From Pseudeuparius sepicola (Eukaryota > Arthropoda > Insecta > Coleoptera > Anthribidae), in NCBI GenBank assembly GCA_963920635.1, contig OY987305.1:5061153-5125152 (forward strand): a stretch of DNA of 64,000 nucleotides. Direction: 5' to 3'. Position 1 is the first letter of the stretch; each line of letters opens with the position of its first letter. A program made the translations under genes and the position numbers. Positions 58,922 to 64,000 of this stretch are shown piece after piece. The notes beneath the pieces were generated by a model, which was not told the DNA's origin, did not search any database, and saw only the letters and a program-made list of their open reading frames with translations.

Positions 58922-60883
58922 TATATTAAATGTTGGGTATCGGTACTATTATTGTTTTTGCATCAATTAGGCCAGCAACCCGTCCGTTCAAGCCGATACG
59001 CACCGACGTGTATATCACCTTGGAGTAGGCAGAAGGCGAGATGGTGATTTTCAAAAAAAATACAAACGAAAAAAGAAATACAAAAAAATGGGCAAAAAAA
59101 GTCGCCAGTGTGTTTACCTAGTCATCGGCTGTGCTAGACACAACCAAAAAGCACCCAATTATATTGTATGTACGTTATTAAGAGCATGTTCGTTTTCTTA
59201 CTTAATTTTTCGTATAGAAGAGCGGCTGATCCAAATTTTCTGAAGGAGGTGGTTACCTAAGGCATTTACTAGATATAGCAAAAGTACACGGTGCGATGTA
59301 CTTATACTTATATGTGTAAAAATATGTTTGTTCTCGTTTGTGATGAGGATATGATTGATTTATTTGTGATCGCAAACATATTAAGGGTGATTAAAGGATT
59401 GTACCGTTTACTTTTGAGTGAAAGGGTATATTTATAGAGTGCAGATTTTGCGTAATTGGTAGGACTTATAATGTGGTTTTATATATATATATAAAATGAA
59501 ATTTTTAATATATTATATCTTTAGTAATTTTAAGATATCTACTTGAGAAAGTGTAGGTGCATACGCTTAACGAATTTTAAACTAGTAATATTAAAATAAT
59601 GAACTATTTGAGAAATAATTATGGATTTTGGGAGCAATATAAAATATGTGTTGCTACTTTCTCGTTAAGTTTTAAGAGTACCTACTGGCCATTTAAGTGT
59701 CACTTCTTATGTGGTCATCATCGGTCTGCGTTTCAGTTGGAAATTTTGGTTCAGCCTATACCTAATACATGTAATATATCAGTAAAGTATTTATTTCAAG
59801 AGTAAGTGTAACGAGTGCGTTAAAGGTTACACCATTTTTTCTAGCTTTAATTATATCTTAAAAAAGTTGTAAATGTCACTATTTTCCTAATTGAAGTCTG
59901 TATTTGATGTCGGAGCGTTTCCTGCTCATCTGGGGTGCGTTTTTGGAGAGATGGGCTGTGAGAGGAGACGGGAGCGTTTTGGGTTCGAATACATTTTAAA
60001 ATGTAGGCTACTGATTACACTTTTGTAAATGAATTTTTGAAGAGTTTGTACTGAATTTTATTACGAAGTATTTTTTTATTACTTTTTTAAAGCACTTTTA
60101 TACTCAGCTACAAACCAACTTATGGTTAGATAGGACTTTTCAAGAGAAATATCTAAATGAATATCGCTGCTGCAATTTATATGAAATTGTTACCTAAAAA
60201 TAGGAGATTTAAAACTTAGCATGAGAGAATAAGATTGACTGTAATATTTGTTTTGACCATAGTGTTGGCATCCAAGCTGTTATCGATTTCCAGACAAAGT
60301 CGGAATTTGTAGAAATTCTGATATTTCGGAAGACCCCAGAGAAAGTCTGGAGAAATTTTGGAAGAAATATTCGACTGTAGGATTTAGCACAAATACACCA
60401 TTTTAGTTCACGCACATTTATAGCATTCGGCAGAAATTTTAGAAATAAGCGGCACAAGGAGACAGCTTTGCCACACTCAATAATTTTTCTTGTAGGTTTC
60501 TTATCTGTAACCAGGCGTTCAATGTACTATATAGTAAACATAAATATTTTTAGAATTTAACGTTCTTAAATGTTTATCTCAGCAAGATACAGGCTGCTTG
60601 TTAGTAACTTATTTTTTCAGTGTATTTGTTTTTTATGATTCCATACAGTGCACTGTCGCTCTTTAAATTTTTAAACGAGGAGAAAATGTTTATCACTGAG
60701 CAGTATTCTAAGCTTTTATTTTTATAATTGCACATTTTAGCAGTAAAAGGAATGGGAACTGATGTAACACATTTTTCTAATGTATGCTGTACGAATGTAT
60801 CACGGCTAGGCTGTAAGGTGTATATTATTTGCAGTTATTATTATTTCTACATGTTTGTGATATATTTCTTTGATAATTTATCT

Positions 60884-61126
60884 AGTTTCGCTACTCCTGT
60901 CCGATTTTCACTATCTTTGGCATACATACGTATTTCGGTGCGTAAATCACGAATCTGCCTGTATTTTTTGTCGGAAAGCCCTAGTTTCTGAGTTCCAGCG
61001 ATTTTTTTCACTGTAACTCGGAAACTAAGGCTTTCTACAAAAAAATCTTGCAGATTGGTGATCTACGCACCGAAATACGAATGTACACCAAAAACTTGAA
61101 ATTGGACAAGAGTAGTGACACTAGAT
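60884..61126. repeat. inverted repeat with about 100-bp arms
   Basis: CGTATTTCGGTGCGTAAATC (60929) pairs with the segment GATCTACGCACCGAAATACG (ends 61080). Outer arms TAGTTTCGCTACTCCTGTCC and GGACAAGAGTAGTGACACTA also pair. It would form a stem in the candidate 3' UTR. Confidence 0.6.
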
Positions 61127-61268
61127 AATTACCATTTCTTTAACTTTATTAACTCACTCACATTTCGCTATTTATAAGTCGCGTATTTTTACATATTGTG
61201 CCTTGTGATAAAGAATTTTCTTCATATTATAACCGTAATATAGATGTTTTTTCAATGGTTAACTGTTT

Positions 61269-61274
61269 AATAAA
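61269..61274 (+). terminator. candidate poly(A) signal AATAAA
   Basis: AATAAATGTGCAAAA is followed by a GT-rich region. It is a plausible cleavage signal for the arrestin transcript, but several other A/T hexamers exist. Confidence 0.25.
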
Positions 61275-61290
61275 TGTGCAAAATTTTTGA

Positions 61291-62282
61291 ACGTTTACGT
61301 GTGTCCCTATCCATTCTCCCAGACTAGTCTGTAATTTTTAAGATTTTAAAACCTTGTCATCAGAAAATTCGTCAATTCCGGCAAAAATCACTTCTCTGTT
61401 GGTAGAATGTTGTACTTTATTTCCATAGAGAAAATTGGTACACTATCGGGCATATAAATATCTTATTTATTGTTATTTTTAATAATTCAAATGTGTAATT
61501 ATCCTGTAAAATAATGTGTATACTAAACAAAATTAGTCGTAACTTGCAGAGTTTTATTTCAGATCCCTTCCACAATACACAGATAACGGTATGTCAGCTA
61601 GGAGCTAGCAGAACGAAAATTAAACTCTTCTGCGCACTACGTCACTTCGACAAAAGCCCGGCCAACTTAAAAAAAAATAGTCCTGAAATTAGTCTCACTG
61701 ATAGTCCAAAAACGGAATGTAGGCACCTTGAGACACCTTGGTGTTTATATGGTTGCCTAGCTTATTATGAACGAGTCGGAGATCTATATATACGAATTCT
61801 ATGGAACGAGCAGAGAATTTCAGAATTTCTCGGAACGAGTCAATTAAAATAGCTGGCCATGATTATGTCGAATAAGCGTCACCGTTGACGTCACAGCACC
61901 TGCGCGCGGACATACCGTTATCTGGATATCTCCAATCCTTATTATATCCAACATATCCAGCAAATCGAAAAAATAGTCGACAAGATTTTAATTTCCAAAA
62001 TAAGGCCAGAGAACAAAAGGCAGAAGAATATTGATCTTTTCGATTTCCAATTGACGGCGCAAAACTATCGATTTGCAATAGTAAAAAAATAGGAATTTAT
62101 ACAGAATTCTGTCTAGTCTACTCTAAAACAGATGGCGCCACGTACTAAAACTCTAAATCAAATGGGCTAATATTCTGTGACAAGTGTCAACAGTAAATAA
62201 TCATTTTATAGGTTAACGATTTAGCTTCCTTCAAAGTAATAAACTTCTCTAAAAATGCCTTAAATATTCCAATAACAATAAA
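61291..62282. promoter_or_regulatory. spacer and presumed promoter of the FERRY3-like gene
   Basis: Contains a perfect CRE octamer TGACGTCA (61886-61893) in a CG-richer patch and AGATGGCGCCAC (62130-62141), which resembles an insect CTCF core. An open frame at 61514-61852 (112 codons) shows no known domain and is probably chance. The 5' UTR start is not determinable. Confidence 0.3.
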
Positions 62283-62865
62283 ATGATACAATCAAGGACC
62301 ACATACATATTCGTAAGTGATAAATATCCTATTGAAGCAACAATCGTGATACCGTTTGAAGAATGTGCCAAAGAACTTGCCCACATTTTGATTACCAAAA
62401 ACCATCAGCCTGTTTACATTGAAAAAGGTATAAAATATTCCAAATTCCAAGTTATATCAAGTATCTCACATAATATGTCTTACAGAACTCACAAAGGAAT
62501 TGGAAGATTTTATAAAAGAACGTAGCATAGAGTATTACAGTGAACTTACCAGCGACTTGGTTAAGAACGCCAAAGATGGCAATACAAATATCGATGATAT
62601 CGCCAAAGACTGGGAAAGGCTTATTAAAGAGGTAGTTCGAAAAAGTTAGCGGTAACAGTAACATTTCAAAGAAAATCTTATAGGAAATGGTCGAGTATGC
62701 AGAAAGACGCTGTGCGTCTGACGAAGAATTATTTGCAACCGCGTACCATAAAATGGTCCATTCCCCAGCGTTAGAAACAATGTTGCAAGTAGAACACATG
62801 TATTCGAAGACAGTGAGACAGAAAACACAAGAGAAAAATGTGATTATTCAAAAACTATCGGAGAG
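62283..62865 (+). CDS. FERRY3 / C12orf4-like protein, N-terminal 157 residues (partial, 3 exons)
   Basis: Exons 62283-62427, 62486-62631 and 62684-62865, all GT/AG and in phase, with introns of only 58 and 52 bp. The product starts MIQSRTTYIFVSDKYPIEAT, continues with IPFEECAKELAHILI and VYIEKELTKELEDFIKER, and has the conserved-looking block ASDEELFATAYHKMVHSPAL (residues about 107-126) followed by ETMLQVEHMYS and a charged, coiled-coil-prone stretch. This order matches what I remember of C12orf4 (DUF2362), a subunit of the FERRY complex that links mRNAs to Rab5 early endosomes. That is family recognition from memory, not a search. The last exon leaves an AG split codon; the next exon was not found in the window, which continues with a retroelement insertion. 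Confidence 0.65.
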
Positions 62866-63143
62866 GTACCTACCTATACATACAGTATGTTTGGGTTTGG
62901 GTGTCCAATAGGAAAAACTTCTTTATTTTTCATATTATCGAAAAAGATACTCTCGATAAAAAGTTTTGCTTGTTCTTAAAATAAGATTTCTTGTACGCAG
63001 TGTTAAAAAAATTGAAAAAATGTAAACTGGTACAGGGAATTCATGCGCAAACTCCGACTCCCCTATTATTTCCCTAATTTTTGCAGATAGAAAAAAGTTT
63101 TATATAAAAGTTGCAAGGTAAGTATCGGCAAAATTTACAGAAT
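62866..63143. other. intron of the FERRY3-like gene, left part
   Basis: An exon-like segment at 63088-63118 (TTTTTGCAG ... GTAAGTATC) reads AGA TAG in the needed frame, so it is not accepted as coding. The left 14-bp target duplication of the retroelement (AAAATTTACAGAAT, 63130-63143) ends this stretch. Confidence 0.4.
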
Positions 63144-63733
63144 TTGTAGATTGTAGATTATTCTGGGGGTCGTTTGGCCCTAGTGGCCTTCCTTCACTGC
63201 GACCTATTTTCCTTGAGGCCATGTTGCCAATTTCGTTTGGATTTATATCAATCTTTTCGAAATGTGTGAGTCTGCTTCGGATTTTAAGAGGGGACACTCG
63301 CAGAGTATATGCTCGCCAGTCTCATCACGTTCGTTGCAGATCTACATAGTCCATTATCTGTTTTCCCATTTTTTTAAGATGATATCTTAATGGGCAGTGT
63401 CCAGTAAGGAGACCTGTGATTAGTCTTATTTCATTCTTATTTAGAGTGAGAAGCTTTTTGGCGTTCTCAGGCGAATAGGTTAGAAATCGTTTCGCTTGTC
63501 TTTGGCCCTGAGTGTTACTCCAGTAGAATTCTTTTTGTTCTTTTTCCCATTTTTTGATCTCTCCCAATAGGTGGCTTTTATTTATGCCACAGAATGGTTC
63601 AGGAGGCTAGCAGCTATTTCATTGCCATGAACACCTTCGTGCCCTGGCACCCACATTAAAGTCAATCTATTGCCTATGGCCAGTTGCTTTAGGTGTACTT
63701 TGCATTCCCAGGCAACTTAAGACTCATAAGTAT
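63144..63733 (-). pseudogene. 5'-truncated non-LTR retrotransposon (RNase H and C-terminal part of ORF2)
   Basis: The minus strand encodes an RNase H piece (LTLMWVPGHEGVHGNEIAAS; about 63690-63605), then, after frame breaks, KNEIRLITGLLTGHCPLRYH and LKKMGKQIMDYVD, and finally the zinc-knuckle-like DETGEHILCECPLLKSEAD. These are hallmarks of Jockey/I/R1-type retroposon ORF2 tails. A TGA after DLQRT and frame changes make it non-functional. It is flanked by the 14-bp direct repeat AAAATTTACAGAAT (63130-63143 and 63734-63747), a target-site duplication. The 3' end is a CTACAAT-type tail. Confidence 0.8.
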
Positions 63734-63747
63734 AAAATTTACAGAAT

Positions 63748-64000
63748 AGTAATATATTTATTTATTATATATATTTTATTCTGTAAACTTTGGTATCGGG
63801 CTTTAGAGAGGTAGACTTGTGGTTTATACAGGGTGTATCGTAGAAGTGGGACAAAATATATTGTTTATTTTTAATATTAAACATCCTGTATATTTTTGGA
63901 TATTTTAAAAGAGCTAATTTTTCTGATTGCAACGATATATAACATGTTGATATTTGCGTTTCCCTTTAGCAAGATATGTGGACCTAAATTAAAAAAAACA
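63748..64000. other. intron sequence with a foldback-type terminus at the window edge
   Basis: TA then CAGGGTGTATCGTAGAAGTG at 63839 looks like the left end of another mariner-type MITE that continues beyond the window. A similar terminus (CAGGATGTACCACGAAAGTG) is at 25138. Confidence 0.45.

Larger units (their letters stand above)
58971..61290 (+). other. candidate 3'-UTR exon of the arrestin gene
   Basis: The acceptor-like TTTTTGCATCAATTAG ends at 58970. No coding continues. The stretch is single-copy-looking, has a possible poly(A) signal AATAAA at 61269-61274 with a GT-rich segment (gtttacgtgtgtcc) after it, and a hairpin at 60884-61126. Assignment rests on splice and poly(A) signals only. 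Confidence 0.35.

Noticed and set aside
61514..61852. 112-codon open frame between the arrestin and FERRY3-like genes
   Set aside because: Unfamiliar sequence, no motif or splice support; could be real but cannot be supported.
63088..63118. Exon-like segment (TTTTTGCAG ... AAG|GTAAGTATC) as exon 4 of the FERRY3-like gene
   Set aside because: Joined to the preceding exon it reads AGA TAG, a stop, and the other frames also stop within the segment.

Overview
This is animal nuclear DNA, and the coding parts point to an insect. It is AT-rich, the genes are split by spliceosomal introns, and most of the window is mobile-element debris. A beetle would fit the crowd of CAGGGTG-type foldback elements, but no order-level marker is visible, so I hold only 'insect' firmly.

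Layout. Left edge (minus strand, 544-2273): the first four coding exons of the small GTPase Rab6; the C-terminal exon lies outside the window. The Rab6 intron at the extreme left holds a Penelope-like retroelement remnant with a hammerhead-ribozyme-like fold. From 2.3 to 17 kb there is intergenic DNA made of foldback and tandem repeats with a few candidate regulatory patches. From about 17.4 to 57.5 kb (plus strand) lies one large gene, the non-visual (beta-type) arrestin (kurtz in flies). Its nine or ten small coding exons are spread over 40 kb and separated by introns full of transposons. After a candidate 3'-UTR exon (58.97 to about 61.3 kb), the 5' part of a third gene starts at 62283. I read it as FERRY3/C12orf4-like, with tiny introns. 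It is cut by a 5'-truncated non-LTR retrotransposon copy and then runs off the window.

Two features stand out, both inside the arrestin gene. (1) The 3' end of its largest exon, with its 5' splice site and about 215 bp of intron, has been amplified into 26 head-to-tail copies (38688-45320). The intron therefore starts with 26 near-identical copies of the last 13 codons plus a GTGAGG donor; the duplication junction shows a 6-bp microhomology. (2) The exon encoding the polar-core (lariat loop) segment exists twice (51754-51897 and 55867-56010). The two have the same length (144 nt) and the same phases, both open, with 10 of 49 residues differing. They look like a mutually exclusive exon pair. 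An apparently intact Tc1 transposon (54105-55713, DD34E transposase) sits in the intron between them.

The rest is dominated by TA-flanked mariner-type foldback elements with long arms, several lying in transcribed introns, plus two hAT MITEs with recognisable 8-bp target duplications and nested repeat families shared between loci.

Together the three genes concern membrane traffic and signalling (Golgi Rab, receptor endocytosis adaptor, endosomal mRNA-transport subunit). There is no operon logic here; they are independent eukaryotic genes.
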